From positions 620,001-684,000 of the forward strand of contig NZ_KB894571.1 in assembly GCF_000374525.1 (NCBI RefSeq): 64,000 bases of DNA, read 5' to 3'. Positions within the stretch are counted from its first letter, which is position 1, and each line of letters opens with the position of its first letter. The DNA is from Amorphus coralli DSM 19760. Lineage in GTDB: Bacteria; Pseudomonadota; Alphaproteobacteria; Rhizobiales; Amorphaceae. Positions 29,150 to 39,274 of the stretch are shown here, in pieces. The position numbers and the translations under genes are program-made. The notes beneath the pieces were generated by a model that made no database searches, was not told the DNA's origin, and worked only from the letters and a program-made list of their open reading frames with translations.

Positions 29150-29560
29150 CTATTCAGAGGGCTTGTCGGCAAGCGCCTCGACGAGGTCGATGATACGACG
29201 GCGAACTTTCGCGTCGGAGATCCGGACGAAAGCCCTGTTGAGCGCCAGCCCCTCTCCGGACGACAGGAAGTCGGTCACATAGTTCGGCGAATGCGCCTCG
29301 GCGAAACCGGCTCCGTTGCCCGATCCGTCCGGAGCATCTTCGAAGAAGAATGCAACCGGCACCTGCAGAACGCGCGCGATCTGCTGCAGGCGGCTCGCGC
29401 CGATCCGGTTCGATCCCTTTTCATATTTCTGGATCTGCTGGAAGGTCACACCGAGCTGGTCGCCGAGGCGCTCCTGGCTCATGGACATGATCATCCGCCG
29501 CATCCGCACCCTGCTGCCGACGTGCACGTCGACCGGGTTCGGAACCTTCTTCTGCGCCAT
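29150..29560 (-). CDS. praR: XRE-family regulator, PraR/PhrR type
   Basis: The 136-residue protein has an N-terminal Cro/C1 helix-turn-helix: VGSRVRMRRMIMSMSQERLG, then QLGVTFQQIQKYEKGSNRIG. The C-terminal half is a short oligomerisation region. Sequence and position between lnt and metK match PhrR of Sinorhizobium (found beside actA, an lnt homologue) and PraR of Azorhizobium and Rhizobium. There the protein represses biofilm or reb genes and responds to low pH or quorum signals. Targets here are unknown. The symbol is given by synteny and motif, not by a search. Confidence 0.8.
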   Translation of the reverse strand: MAQKKVPNPVDVHVGSRVRMRRMIMSMSQERLGDQLGVTFQQIQKYEKGSNRIGASRLQQIARVLQVPVAFFFEDAPDGSGNGAGFAEAHSPNYVTDFLSSGEGLALNRAFVRISDAKVRRRIIDLVEALADKPSE

Positions 29561-29665
29561 GGCGGACCCGTCCTTCCTGTTGCCGGAAGCCCCGAGGGTG
29601 AAACTTCGCCTTTAGGCCTCGCCCCTGCAGGGAAGCGGGATAATGGGCGCCGCCGGACCGGTTCG

Positions 29666-31321
29666 TCAATCTTTCCGCCGTCTCGAAATCCGTTGCCGGC
29701 TTAGGACAAGCAGAATGAACGCAAGGACGACAGCCGCCCAGAACGGACCATCACCAGCGCGCGCATAGAGTGTGGGCGGCGCCACTGCGGGGAGGGCCGC
29801 GTCAATGATACCGCTCTCCCCAAGCCCGAGACGAGAGACGACACGGCCGTTTGCGTCGATCACGGCGGAAACGCCCGTATTGGCCGCGCGGATCACCGGC
29901 ACCCCCTCCTCGACGGCCCGGACGCGGGCCTGGAGAAGGTGCTGATATGGACCTGGGGTCAGTCCGAACCAGGCATCGTTGGTGACGTTGAGGATCCAGG
30001 CAGGACGGTCGGCATCGTTCAAAGCCGCGCCGGGAAACACGATCTCGTAGCAGATGAGCGGGCTGAACGGAGGCAGGCCCTCGACCTGCAGGCTCGTGCG
30101 TTCAACACCGGCCGAGAAGCCGCCCGGAAGCTGTGTCAGCTGCTCAAGGCCGATACGCTCGACCAGATCCTGAAACGGCAGGAACTCTCCGAACGGCACG
30201 AGGTGAACCTTGTCGTAGAGGGTCGAGAGATGGCCATCGGGCGCAACCTGAAGAATGCTGTTGAAATAGTCCGCACCGTTGACGGCCTCCGGGTTGCGCT
30301 CGACCCGGACGGCACCGGTCAGGAGCCGGCCGCCCGGTGGCAGGCTATCCGCGATTGCCTCGACCGCCACCGGAGCCTCCGAGAGGAGAAACGGGACTGC
30401 GGTTTCAGGCCAGATCACAACCAGCCCGTCCGGGCGAGCGCCCCCGTCAGAGGCGGGCTCCTCGGTCAGCGAGAGATAGGTCTCGAACACCGTGGTGGCG
30501 AGTTCCGGCTTCCACTTGTCGGCTTGGTCGATGGATGGCTGAACGATCCGTATTGGCACTGACGTCGTGTCGGACGCCGGGGGGTCGCCGAGGCGGGCCG
30601 AGCCCCATATCGCCATCCCCAGAAGAAGCAGAAGCGCCGCTGCAGGTCCGAGGACCTCACGCCCCCTGACGAGGGCCCCGTCACGAACCACCGCCGCCGA
30701 GCTCGCGAAGAAAAGGACGCTGAGCAGGGCGAGGCCGTAGACGCCCACCAGTGAAGCGGCCTGCATGAGGGCATCGTCGGCGGCGAGCGCGTAGCCGAGA
30801 CCGTTCCACGGAAAGCCAGTCAGCACGTGGCCGCGCAGCCATTCAGCCCCGGAGAGCCCCACGGCCAGCGCCACGATCCGCCCTGGGCCCGGCTGCCAGA
30901 GCGTCATGGCGAAGCCCGCTCCCGCGCCATAGAAGAGGGCAAGTCCCGCCGGGAGACCGGCCACCGCGAACGGGATCATCCATGCAAACGCCTCCGCCTC
31001 CACGAGAAAGGCCGAGCCGATCCACCAGAGACCCGCCAGGAAATAGCCGAACCCGAACCACCAGCCGATCGAAAGCGCACCCACCACCCTGCGGCGCCGG
31101 GCCGACGCCCGCGCGACCCCGTCGAGGAGCAGGACAAGGATCGGGAGCGTCAGGAACAGGATCCAGGCGACGCCGAAGGGTGGCATTGCGGCAGCGGACA
31201 CCGCCCCTGTCACGAGCGCCACAAGCCGGCGGCGCCAGCCGGTCAGCGAGGTCGTGGCCGCCAAGAGGCGTTGGACGGCTGGCCGCCTGCCCCTGGTTCC
31301 GGCGGTCGGCGCCGGCGTCAC
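29666..31321 (-). CDS. lnt: Apolipoprotein N-acyltransferase
   Basis: The 551-residue inner-membrane enzyme has about seven hydrophobic segments in its first 220 residues and a nitrilase-like periplasmic domain. The catalytic triad is visible: Glu in VIWPETAVPFLL, Lys in TLYDKVHLVPFGEFLPF and Cys in PLICYEIVFPG. It adds the third acyl chain to outer-membrane lipoproteins. The start is GTG 31321, overlapping the corC stop as GTGA. The homologue in Sinorhizobium is actA, needed for acid tolerance. LolA, encoded further along, handles the mature lipoproteins. Confidence 0.95.
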   Translation of the reverse strand: MTPAPTAGTRGRRPAVQRLLAATTSLTGWRRRLVALVTGAVSAAAMPPFGVAWILFLTLPILVLLLDGVARASARRRRVVGALSIGWWFGFGYFLAGLWWIGSAFLVEAEAFAWMIPFAVAGLPAGLALFYGAGAGFAMTLWQPGPGRIVALAVGLSGAEWLRGHVLTGFPWNGLGYALAADDALMQAASLVGVYGLALLSVLFFASSAAVVRDGALVRGREVLGPAAALLLLLGMAIWGSARLGDPPASDTTSVPIRIVQPSIDQADKWKPELATTVFETYLSLTEEPASDGGARPDGLVVIWPETAVPFLLSEAPVAVEAIADSLPPGGRLLTGAVRVERNPEAVNGADYFNSILQVAPDGHLSTLYDKVHLVPFGEFLPFQDLVERIGLEQLTQLPGGFSAGVERTSLQVEGLPPFSPLICYEIVFPGAALNDADRPAWILNVTNDAWFGLTPGPYQHLLQARVRAVEEGVPVIRAANTGVSAVIDANGRVVSRLGLGESGIIDAALPAVAPPTLYARAGDGPFWAAVVLAFILLVLSRQRISRRRKD

Positions 31322-32418
31322 GTCTCGGCGGTCTCGGGCGCGCGTTTCGCCTCTTCCCGGGGCCTGCGTCCGAGCGCGCCGCGAGCCTTCCGGCGGTAGA
31401 GGCGCATGCGACGGATGCGGCGCGGATCGGCGTCGAGAACCTCGAACTCGAACCCGGGCAGGTCCGGCGCGGATATCAGCTCGCCGCGCACGGGGATCCT
31501 GCCCAGCAGCGAGAAGACGAGGCCGCCAAGGGTATCGACGTCCTCGCCATGTTCGCCGACAATGAAGTCTTCGCCGATGATCTCGTGGGCATCGTCCAGC
31601 GCAACGCGGGCATCCGCGACCCAGACGTCCTCACCAGCCCGCACGATCATGGGCTCGTCCGACTCGTCGTGCTCGTCCTCGATATCGCCGACCACCGTTT
31701 CGACCAGATCTTCCAGCGAAGCGAGGCCGTCGGTTCCGCCATACTCGTCGATCACCAGCGCCATCTGGATGTGGGTCGCCTGCATCTTGGCCATCAGGTC
31801 GGCGGCGGGCATCGACGGCGGCACGAACAGGACGGGCCGGATGAGTCCGAGATCGGCAAGCGGCACGGCGAGATCCACCTGGCGCAGATCGAGCGCGGGG
31901 CCCTCCGCGGCGAGCGTGCTGGCGCGTTCGGATATGTAGGCCATCACGTCCTTGATGTGGACGAGTCCGACCGGATCATCGAGGGTTTCCCGGAACACTG
32001 GCATGCGCGAATGGCCGGATTCGCGGAACAGCTTGAGAAGTTCGCCAAGCGCCACGTGCTCGTCGATGGCATCGATATCGGCGCGGGGAATCATCACGTC
32101 GTCGACGCGGACTTCCCTGAGGTGAAGGATGTTGCGAAGCAGGAGCCGCTCTTCCGGCGTGAAGGCGGCGGGGCCGTCCTCTTCCGCGGCGAGGGCGGAG
32201 GCCAGATCATCGCGCAGGGAGCCATTCGTCTTGAACCCGACAGCCGAGCGCAATCGCTCGAGCCATCCGTCGTTCGACCGTTCGGAACCGGAGGCGGCGT
32301 CCTCGCTGCTACTGTCGGCCAGGTCGGCTTCGCGGTCGTCGGGGCGCGGCGTCGCCGCGCCAGTACTCTGAGGTTCGTCGTTCATTCCAGACTGGTCCGT
32401 CCGCTCCTTTGCCGGCAT
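31318..32418 (-). CDS. corC: CorC/HlyC family CBS-domain protein
   Basis: The protein has up to 366 residues; ATG 32385 (MNDEPQSTG) is an alternative start. An acidic N-terminal region is followed by VRVDDVMIPRADI and a pair of CBS domains (about residues 100-230). A C-terminal CorC_HlyC domain has EDVDTLGGLVFSLLGRIPVRGE. There is no DUF21 membrane domain, so it is the soluble form. Family members are linked to magnesium/cobalt efflux or to haemolysin-like annotations; the molecular role is poorly known. Gene order ybeY-corC-lnt is conserved widely. Confidence 0.88.
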   Translation of the reverse strand: MPAKERTDQSGMNDEPQSTGAATPRPDDREADLADSSSEDAASGSERSNDGWLERLRSAVGFKTNGSLRDDLASALAAEEDGPAAFTPEERLLLRNILHLREVRVDDVMIPRADIDAIDEHVALGELLKLFRESGHSRMPVFRETLDDPVGLVHIKDVMAYISERASTLAAEGPALDLRQVDLAVPLADLGLIRPVLFVPPSMPAADLMAKMQATHIQMALVIDEYGGTDGLASLEDLVETVVGDIEDEHDESDEPMIVRAGEDVWVADARVALDDAHEIIGEDFIVGEHGEDVDTLGGLVFSLLGRIPVRGELISAPDLPGFEFEVLDADPRRIRRMRLYRRKARGALGRRPREEAKRAPETAET

Positions 32419-32581
32419 CCGGCATGGCCCGCGCCCCGTCCCCGGCGGGTTCCGGAGCGTATGGGCCGACCATCGTTTCTAGTCTTCCGTTACCGCGGTT
32501 TCTTGACCGCGGTGCAGAATAGATCACCTTGCATGGCAAGAATGCTCGATTTCACCGTGCAAGCGCAACGCATTCGAACGG

Positions 32582-33103
32582 CTACGGTTCGTCTTCGTCC
32601 TCGTCGGCATATGGATCGGCGATCCCCAGCGACGCCAGGGCCCGCGTCTCGAGCGCCTCCATCACGCGGGCTTCCGCCTCGTCCTCGTGATCGTAGCCGA
32701 GGACGTGGAGAAAGCCGTGCATGACGAGGTGCGCCAGGTGGTGCTCGAACGGCTTGCCGCTTTCTTCCGCCTCGCGCGCCACGGTCTCGTAGGCCAGCAC
32801 GATGTCCCCTAGATGGGTCGGCTCGCCGCGCACGCCATCCCCGATTGAGGGAAAGGACAGCACGTTGGTGGGCTGATCCTTGCTACGAAACTCCGAATTG
32901 AGGTCGCGAACCCGTTCGTCGTCAGCGAACAGGATAGCCAACTCGCACCCATCGGCCAGCACGACCTCGCCCTGTGAGCAGGCCGCTGCCACCGCCTGGT
33001 CGCAGATGCGCACCAGGACGGCTTCCGGTGGCCAGCCATCCGCGTCCCGGATGACGTCGATATCGACGTCGACGGGGGCGGACCGCAGTTCCGGCACTTT
33101 CAC
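32582..33103 (-). CDS. ybeY: Endoribonuclease YbeY
   Basis: The 173-residue protein carries the zinc signature HLVMHGFLHVLGYDHEDEAE (three-His metal site) and the earlier FADDERVRDLNSEFR and NVLSFPS segments. YbeY acts in 16S rRNA 3' maturation and ribosome quality control. The start is GTG 33103, overlapping the phoH stop as GTGA; translation is probably coupled. The usual partner order phoH-ybeY-corC is kept. Confidence 0.94.
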   Translation of the reverse strand: MKVPELRSAPVDVDIDVIRDADGWPPEAVLVRICDQAVAAACSQGEVVLADGCELAILFADDERVRDLNSEFRSKDQPTNVLSFPSIGDGVRGEPTHLGDIVLAYETVAREAEESGKPFEHHLAHLVMHGFLHVLGYDHEDEAEARVMEALETRALASLGIADPYADEDEDEP

Positions 33104-34209
33104 GACTTGTCCTGCGCGCTCGGCCGCGTCGCACCCGCCGCGGGCTGACCTCGACGCTCCTCACGCTCGGCAAGCGCATCGCGGCTGGTCTGATCGTAGG
33201 CCCGCACGATGCGCGCGACCAGTTCGTGGCGAACCACGTCGGCATCGGAGAACCGCACCGTGGCCACGCCCTCGACCCCTTCCAGCACCGATACCGCCTC
33301 GCGAAGGCCCGACACCTGACCGGGCGGCAGGTCGACCTGGCTGGGGTCGCCAGTCACCACCATCTTGGAGTTCTCGCCCAGACGGGTCAGGAACATCTTC
33401 ATCTGCATCGACGTGGTGTTCTGGGCTTCGTCGAGGATCACCACCGCGTTGGAGAGCGTCCGGCCGCGCATGAAGGCGAGCGGCGCCACTTCGATCATCC
33501 CCGAGGTGAGGCCGCGCTCCACCTTTTCCGGCGCCATCATCTCATACAGCGCATCGTAGAGCGGTCTGAGATAGGGATCGATCTTCTCGCGCATGTCGCC
33601 GGGCAGGAAGCCAAGGCGCTCGCCTGCCTCCACGGCCGGCCGCGACAGGATCAGGCGCGCGACATCGCCGCGCTCCAGGAGCGTTGCGGCATAGGCCACC
33701 GCCAGGAAGGTCTTGCCGGTACCCGCCGGGCCGAGACCGAAGACCAGGTCGACCCGGTCCATGGCCCGAATATAGGCGTCCTGGGCGGGTGTCCGCGCAA
33801 CCACCGTCCGCTTGCGGGTGGACACCTGGGCAAGCGCCAACCGGCCGTCCTTCTCCAGGGTCGGCAGGCTGAGCTGGCCCTCTGAGGCCTGCGCCATCCG
33901 CAGCGCCCCTTCCACGTCGCCGGGCTGGATCTCGTCGCCCTTCTTGAGGCGGTGATAGAGGGACTCCAGCGCCGTCCGCGCCGTTTCGCAGGCGTCGTGC
34001 GGTCCTTTGATGGTGACCTGGTTGCCGCGCGCCACCGCCTCGATGCCCAGACGCTGCTCCACCAGGGCAAGGTTCTGGTCGAACTGGCCGAACAGGTCGC
34101 CGACGATCCGGTTGTCGTCGAAGGCCAGCACGATATGGGTCGTGTCGGAAGCCGGAACGCTGGGCCGACCGGCCCCCGGTGCCGCGCCCGTCCGCCGGCC
34201 GGGGCTCAA
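33100..34209 (-). CDS. PhoH family ATPase (PhoH-like, YbeZ)
   Basis: A 369-residue P-loop protein. The Walker A loop is [15 protein letters not shown] at about residue 158, preceded by [12 protein letters not shown], the Q-motif-like segment. [18 protein letters not shown] and [20 protein letters not shown] (Walker B) follow, then [11 protein letters not shown]. This is the YbeZ subgroup, a putative RNA helicase/ATPase that works with YbeY. It begins at TTG 34209, overlapping the miaB stop as TTGA. The non-ATG start suggests it is kept at a low level relative to miaB. Confidence 0.92.
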   Translation of the reverse strand: MSPGRRTGAAPGAGRPSVPASDTTHIVLAFDDNRIVGDLFGQFDQNLALVEQRLGIEAVARGNQVTIKGPHDACETARTALESLYHRLKKGDEIQPGDVEGALRMAQASEGQLSLPTLEKDGRLALAQVSTRKRTVVARTPAQDAYIRAMDRVDLVFGLGPAGTGKTFLAVAYAATLLERGDVARLILSRPAVEAGERLGFLPGDMREKIDPYLRPLYDALYEMMAPEKVERGLTSGMIEVAPLAFMRGRTLSNAVVILDEAQNTTSMQMKMFLTRLGENSKMVVTGDPSQVDLPPGQVSGLREAVSVLEGVEGVATVRFSDADVVRHELVARIVRAYDQTSRDALAEREERRGQPAAGATRPSAQDKS

Positions 34210-35615
34210 GCGGCGCCTCCGACGGCGACACGCGGCGCCTCGGCAGAAACCGAGCCGACTGGCTCGGCGAACAGGCTGTGGCCTGCGACGTCCGTCACGG
34301 TAACCTGCATGACGTCTCCGATTGCCGCGTGCGGTGCGGACAGGTGAACGGGCTGCAGATAGGGCGATCGGCCGGTGAGCTGACCTTCGCGCCGGCCGGG
34401 CTTTTCAAGCAGAATGTCGAAGGTGCGGCCGACCATTGACCGGTTGAATTCATCGGCCTGTTCGTTGAGCAGCGCCTGCAGGCGCTGCAGTCGCTCACCC
34501 TTCACCGGCTCGGGCACCTGCTCGCCCTTACCTGCGGCCGGCGTTCCGGGACGCGAGGAATATTTGAACGAGTAGGCGGAGGCATAGCGGACCGTCTCCA
34601 CGAGCCGCATCGTGTCCTCGAAGTCCGCATCGGTCTCGCCGGGAAAGCCGACGATGAAATCGCCGGAGAGGGCGATGTCGGGCCGCGCCGCACGGATCCG
34701 TTCGATCAGCCGAACGTACTCCTCGGCAGCGTGACGGCGGTTCATCGCGGCCAGGATCCGGTCCGATCCCGCCTGCACGGGCAGGTGCAGATAAGGCATA
34801 AGCGTAGGCAGATCCCGATGCGCCTCGATCAAGCTGTCAGTCATGTCGAGCGGATGGCTGGTCGTATAGCGGATACGCGCCAGCCCCTCGATCTCGGAGA
34901 GCCGGTAGCAGAGGCGCGCCAGATCCCAGACGCGGCCGTCCGGCCCCTCGCCATGGTAGGCGTTGACGTTCTGCCCCAGCAGCGTGACCTCGCGCACACC
35001 GGCGGCAGCCAGATCCTCGGCCTCGGCGATGATGCGCGCAACGGGCCGCGACACCTCGGCGCCGCGGGTGTAGGGCACGACGCAGAAGGCGCAGAACTTG
35101 TCGCAGCCTTCCTGCACGGTCAAAAATGCCGTCGGCCCGCGCGAGATCAGGCCCGGCCGTGTGCGACCGGGCAGCGCATCGAACTTGTCCTCGGCGGGAA
35201 AATCGATGTCGACCACACCCGGTTGCGCCCTGGAGCGCTCCAGGAGAGCCGGCAGCCGGTGGTAGGACTGCGGCCCGACCACGAAGTCCACGGTCGGCGC
35301 GCGGCGCACGATCTCATCGCCCTCCGCCTGGGCAACGCAGCCGGCGACGCCCACCGAGAGCGCACGGCCCTCTGCCTTCCGCTCTTCCTTGAGGACGCGG
35401 ATCCGCCCTAGTTCGGAGTAGACCTTTTCCGCCGCTTTCTCGCGGATATGGCAGGTATTCAGGAGCACCAGATCGGCATCGTCCACCGACTGGGTCTGCT
35501 GATAGCCCTCGGCCGCCAGGGCCTCGCCCATGCGCTCCGCGTCATAGACGTTCATCTGACAGCCGTAGCTCTTGATGAATACGCGCTTCGTGTCCGTCAT
35601 CACCACCGCTTCCAT
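34206..35615 (-). CDS. miaB: tRNA-2-methylthio-N6-dimethylallyladenosine synthase
   Basis: The radical-SAM methylthiotransferase has about 469 residues. The N-terminal auxiliary cluster cysteines are in [23 protein letters not shown] and [12 protein letters not shown]. The radical SAM motif is [17 protein letters not shown] (CxxxCxxC). A TRAM domain follows at the C-terminus. It adds the methylthio group at A37 of certain tRNAs. ATG 35615 ([10 protein letters not shown]) and ATG 35600 (MTDTKRVF) are both possible; the longer frame upstream looks non-coding. Confidence 0.94.
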   Translation of the reverse strand: MEAVVMTDTKRVFIKSYGCQMNVYDAERMGEALAAEGYQQTQSVDDADLVLLNTCHIREKAAEKVYSELGRIRVLKEERKAEGRALSVGVAGCVAQAEGDEIVRRAPTVDFVVGPQSYHRLPALLERSRAQPGVVDIDFPAEDKFDALPGRTRPGLISRGPTAFLTVQEGCDKFCAFCVVPYTRGAEVSRPVARIIAEAEDLAAAGVREVTLLGQNVNAYHGEGPDGRVWDLARLCYRLSEIEGLARIRYTTSHPLDMTDSLIEAHRDLPTLMPYLHLPVQAGSDRILAAMNRRHAAEEYVRLIERIRAARPDIALSGDFIVGFPGETDADFEDTMRLVETVRYASAYSFKYSSRPGTPAAGKGEQVPEPVKGERLQRLQALLNEQADEFNRSMVGRTFDILLEKPGRREGQLTGRSPYLQPVHLSAPHAAIGDVMQVTVTDVAGHSLFAEPVGSVSAEAPRVAVGGAA

Positions 35616-35700
35616 TCGTCCCTTGGGCGTGCCGCAGAATAGTGGCGAACGCAAGGGCGCAGCCCGGTGATTTCCGTGCCGGCCGCCACCCGGGAAGCAC

Positions 35701-37293
35701 TCATTGCGGGCCGATGCCGGTTGCCGGGTCCGCCGCCGCCAGAAGCGCCGGCACATCGCCGGGCGGAATGGCTTCGGAGAAAAGGTAGCCCTGGCCGAAG
35801 TCGCAGCCCCGCTCCTTCAGCCATAGCGCGTCGCTGAGCGTCTCAACCCCTTCGGCCGTGACCTTCAGGCCGAGGCTGTGGCCGAGCGCCACCACGAGAT
35901 CGACCACCGTCTGGGTGACCTCCCCCTCTCCCCTGCGCATGATGAAGGACTTGTCGATCTTGATCTTGTCGATTGCGAGTTCGTTGAGGTGGCGGAGGTT
36001 GGAATAGCCTGTGCCGAAATCATCAAGGGAGATGGACACCCCAACGGACTTCAGGGCCGTGACGATCTCCAGCGCCAGCGGGAAATCGTGCACGAGGGAA
36101 TTCTCTGTGATCTCGATCTCGAGGCGCTCGGCCGGCAGGCCGGACTCTTCCAGACATGCAATCACTGTCTCGACCAGCCGGCGCTCGCCGAGTTGCAGCG
36201 GCGAGGCGTTGACGGCGATGCGCAGGGGCCGGTCCCAGAGCATGGCTTCGCTGCAGGCGGCCTTGAGAATGTGTCCGAACAGCGGGTCGATGAGACCGAT
36301 CTCCTCGGCCAGCGGAATGAACGTCTCGCCACCCAGCATACCGTGCTCCGGATGATGCCAGCGGGCGAGCACCTCGAAGCCCACCATCGCACCCGTCGAC
36401 AGATCCACGAAGGGCTGGAAATAGGGAACGATGGCGCCGCTTTTCAGCGCCTTCGGAAGATCCGCTTCCAGCGATAGCCGGAACCGGATCTCGCTGTCGA
36501 TTTCGGGATCGAAGGACGCATAGGTGTTGCGGCCCGCGGCCTTCGCGCGGCTCATCGACAGGTCGGCGCGCTGGAGCAGCAGTTCGCGCGATGTGCCATC
36601 CCGAGGAAAAATCGCGATGCCGATGCTCGCCGTCAGGATCACATCGGCCTCCCCGATCCGGACAGGCCGGCGTGTCTCCTTGAGAAGCCTGCGGACCGTG
36701 CGCACGAGGTCGGCGCCTTCGCCGCCCAGGATGAGGATCGCAAACTCGTCGGCCCCGAGCCGGGACACGAAGTGCGGCGCCCGCACCACCCTGCGCAACC
36801 GCTTTGCCACTTCCTGAAGGAACGCGTCACCGCCGGTGTGGCCATGCAGGTCGTTCACCGCCCTGAAGCGATCGAGATCGAGGACCACGAGGGATACCCG
36901 CGTTCCCTCGCGCTCTGCGGTCTCTAGCCACCAGTCAAAGGTCTGCAGGAAGTTGCGCCGGTTCGGCAGGCCCGTGAGCGGATCGAACAGGGCCAGCTGA
37001 ACGGCGGTGCCTTCTGCCTCCCGCCTGCGCGCCACCTCCCGGGAGAGATCGTGAGAATAGACCGCGAGCACCGCGATCAGGGCGAAGCTGGCGACGATGC
37101 AAAGATCGACGAAGGCCGAAACGGTGCCGCCGGCTCCTCGGGTGTAGCTGTAGAGAGTTCCAACCACATCGAAGGTGGCCATGCCCAGGAGCGCCAGCAC
37201 CGAGCAGACAGCGATCGCACCATAGAGCCAGCGCCGCGTGCGGTGCCAGCGTTCTGCCGATTCGGATTGCGGCAACGGGCGGTTGGAAACCAT
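35701..37293 (-). CDS. Membrane-anchored GGDEF-EAL protein (c-di-GMP turnover)
   Basis: The 530-residue protein starts at ATG 37293. Two membrane segments lie at about residues 20-40 and 58-78. The GGDEF domain has [20 protein letters not shown], but the active loop reads RLGADEF (Ala for the second Gly). The inhibitory RxxD site reads RAPH, so it is lost. The EAL domain has [10 protein letters not shown] (EVL variant), [33 protein letters not shown] and AEGVET, all residues expected of an active phosphodiesterase. I predict mainly c-di-GMP degradation, with weak or no cyclase activity. It sits between plsC and miaB, where relatives have no such gene. Confidence 0.9.
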   Translation of the reverse strand: MVSNRPLPQSESAERWHRTRRWLYGAIAVCSVLALLGMATFDVVGTLYSYTRGAGGTVSAFVDLCIVASFALIAVLAVYSHDLSREVARRREAEGTAVQLALFDPLTGLPNRRNFLQTFDWWLETAEREGTRVSLVVLDLDRFRAVNDLHGHTGGDAFLQEVAKRLRRVVRAPHFVSRLGADEFAILILGGEGADLVRTVRRLLKETRRPVRIGEADVILTASIGIAIFPRDGTSRELLLQRADLSMSRAKAAGRNTYASFDPEIDSEIRFRLSLEADLPKALKSGAIVPYFQPFVDLSTGAMVGFEVLARWHHPEHGMLGGETFIPLAEEIGLIDPLFGHILKAACSEAMLWDRPLRIAVNASPLQLGERRLVETVIACLEESGLPAERLEIEITENSLVHDFPLALEIVTALKSVGVSISLDDFGTGYSNLRHLNELAIDKIKIDKSFIMRRGEGEVTQTVVDLVVALGHSLGLKVTAEGVETLSDALWLKERGCDFGQGYLFSEAIPPGDVPALLAAADPATGIGPQ

Positions 37294-37368
37294 GCCTGAC
37301 CGTCCCTGCAATCGCGCGCAAATGCAAGCGGCGGCGGTACCCGTGGCGGACGTCCGGCGCGCCTTGGA

Positions 37369-38187
37369 TCAGGCCGTGCCCACTGCTGCCGGAGGCGCGT
37401 CACCGGTCCGGCCCGTAAGGGCCCGCACCGTTGCGCCACGCACGATGTCCTCCGCCTTGCGGGCGATTTCCTTGCGGTCGCTGCCCGGACCGAAGGACAC
37501 CGCCTCACCCCACGTAATCTCCACGTCGAGCGGCCCCTTCTTCAGGATGCCCCAGAGATGAGGCGCCATGTCCATGTCGCCATACCAGGCCACCATCGGT
37601 CGGCGGTAGCGCCCCAGCGGGATCCCGTAGAGCCGGGTGTAGGCGATGGCCAGGGGCTGCACCCAAATGCGGTCGTTCTCGCCGGCGACGGCCTCCTTCG
37701 CCGCCCCGATCAGCGCCGTCCGGAACGGCAGCACGAACGTTCCGCTGGAGGATGTGCCTTCTGGGAAGAGCACCATGACATCGCCCAGCCTCAGGCGCTC
37801 GGCGATGGCCCCGGCCACCGTTCCGGTGGCGTGGCGCCGGCTTCGATCGACGAAGATCGTACGCTGCAGCTTGGCGAACAGGCCGAAGACCGGCCACGTC
37901 GCCACCTCTGCCTTGGCAATGAAGGAGAGCGGCATCAGCGAGCCGAGCACGGTGATGTCGAGCCAAGACACGTGGTTGGAGGCGATCATAAGCGGGCGGT
38001 CGGTCGTAGGAACCCCATGCTGAATCACCCGGATGCCGAGCAGGCGCGTGGTGATCCTGTGCCAAAGATGAGGGATGCGCTCCGCCCGTTTCGAGCGGGT
38101 CCACAAGGCGATGTACTGGGCCGGGATCAGCACCAGCGTTACGACCGTCAGCGATAGGATGATGAGAATGGCCCGGAGCACACCCAT
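37369..38187 (-). CDS. plsC: 1-acylglycerol-3-phosphate O-acyltransferase (PlsC-type)
   Basis: The 272-residue membrane-bound acyltransferase starts at ATG 38187 (MGVLRAILIILSL), five bases after the mur stop; a longer frame overlapping mur is rejected. It has an N-terminal hydrophobic segment, the ASNHVSWLDITVL motif (HX4D), the VDRSRR loop and the FPEGTSSSGTFVLPFRTAL motif. It adds the second acyl chain to lysophosphatidic acid. Together with plsY it covers both glycerol acylations, though the genes are 27 kb apart. Confidence 0.92.
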   Translation of the reverse strand: MGVLRAILIILSLTVVTLVLIPAQYIALWTRSKRAERIPHLWHRITTRLLGIRVIQHGVPTTDRPLMIASNHVSWLDITVLGSLMPLSFIAKAEVATWPVFGLFAKLQRTIFVDRSRRHATGTVAGAIAERLRLGDVMVLFPEGTSSSGTFVLPFRTALIGAAKEAVAGENDRIWVQPLAIAYTRLYGIPLGRYRRPMVAWYGDMDMAPHLWGILKKGPLDVEITWGEAVSFGPGSDRKEIARKAEDIVRGATVRALTGRTGDAPPAAVGTA

Positions 38188-38192
38188 GGGCG

Positions 38193-38711
38193 TCAGCGCG
38201 TCTTCTTCGCGGGATCGTCGAGCGGAACACCGTAAAGCTCCAGCCGATGGTCCACCAGCTTGAAGCCGAGTTCGCGCGCGATCTTTTCCTGAAGCAGCTC
38301 GATCTCCTCGTCGCGAAATTCGACAACCGTGCCGGTGCGCAGGTCGATCAAGTGGTCGTGGTGCTCTCCCGGCACCGATTCGTAGCGGGCGCGGCCGTCG
38401 CGGAAATCGTGGCGTTCGATGATGCCGGCATCCTCGAACAGCTTCACGGTCCGGTAGACGGTCGAAATGGAGATGCGATTGTCGATGCTCGCGGCGCGGC
38501 GATGCAGCTCTTCGACATCCGGATGGTCGGTGGCCGCCTCGATCACACGGGCGATGACCCGGCGCTGCTCGGTCATTCGCATGCCCTGAGCGACACACTG
38601 CTCTTCCAGGCTCGCTTCGCTCCGGCTGTCGTCTTCGGCCAAAGGCCCGTCTCCCGGTTTGCCCGAAACCTGGTCCGGTTCGGCTGAGGTCCTGTCTGCC
38701 GTTCCGGCCAT
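38193..38711 (-). CDS. mur: Fur family regulator, Mur/Fur type
   Basis: The 172-residue repressor starts at ATG 38711 (MAGTADRTS) or ATG 38720. The winged helix has MRMTEQRRVIARVIEAA, HPDVEELHRRAASID and ISISTVYRTVKLFEDAGIIE. The metal site has HDFRDGRARYESVPGEHHDH and later His/Glu residues. There is no CxxC pair, unlike E. coli Fur. In rhizobia the orthologue at this locus (between rimI and plsC) is Mur, which represses manganese uptake genes; iron control is left to RirA and Irr. A disordered acidic N-terminus of about 30 residues precedes the domain. Confidence 0.88.
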   Translation of the reverse strand: MAGTADRTSAEPDQVSGKPGDGPLAEDDSRSEASLEEQCVAQGMRMTEQRRVIARVIEAATDHPDVEELHRRAASIDNRISISTVYRTVKLFEDAGIIERHDFRDGRARYESVPGEHHDHLIDLRTGTVVEFRDEEIELLQEKIARELGFKLVDHRLELYGVPLDDPAKKTR

Positions 38712-38785
38712 CACTGTCATCCCGTCGCGGTCAACATCGGGATGACCGATCACCCTGGCCGCGATCGAAACCCTACCTGGCGCGA

Positions 38786-39274
38786 TTAGCCAAGATCGCA
38801 GCGCATGACAAGCGCAAGACCGCCCCCGGCGCCTGTACCGGAATAGTAGGCGGGCCGCTCGCCCACCATGGTGAAGCCGAGGCGGCGATAGATTGCAAGC
38901 GCCGCCTCGTTGTCCGCCGCGACTTCGAGGAACACTGTCGCGACACGGTCCGCATAGAGCCGGCGAAGCGCCTCGGCGACCAGCGACCTACCGACGCCTC
39001 CGCGACGATTGGAGGGGTGAACAGCCACGGTGAGGATCTCCGCCTCGTCCGCCGCGACCCGCAAAAGCAGGAAGCCGATGGGACGGGGACTGGTCCACCA
39101 CGACGCCCGCCGGACAACGAGCGCCGTCACCCCGGGCTGGGACAAGAGGGCGGCCAGTTCGTCGACGGTCCATTCCTGGGTGAACGAGGCGCGATGTATT
39201 TCAGCGATGTGTGGCAGGTCTTCCGGTGCGGCGTCATCGATCAGCCGGGGCGCCGGTGCCCAGAACCCGATCAT
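38786..39274 (-). CDS. rimI: Ribosomal-protein-alanine N-acetyltransferase-like GNAT
   Basis: The 162-residue GNAT protein starts at ATG 39274, overlapping the tsaB stop as ATGA. It has HIAEIHRASFTQEWTVDEL at the start, AEILTVAVHPSNRRGGVGRS (acetyl-CoA loop) and LEVAADNEAALAIYRRLGF. RimI acetylates the N-terminus of ribosomal protein S18 in E. coli. Adjacency to tsaB is widespread and may reflect shared ribosome or tRNA roles. Confidence 0.9.
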   Translation of the reverse strand: MIGFWAPAPRLIDDAAPEDLPHIAEIHRASFTQEWTVDELAALLSQPGVTALVVRRASWWTSPRPIGFLLLRVAADEAEILTVAVHPSNRRGGVGRSLVAEALRRLYADRVATVFLEVAADNEAALAIYRRLGFTMVGERPAYYSGTGAGGGLALVMRCDLG

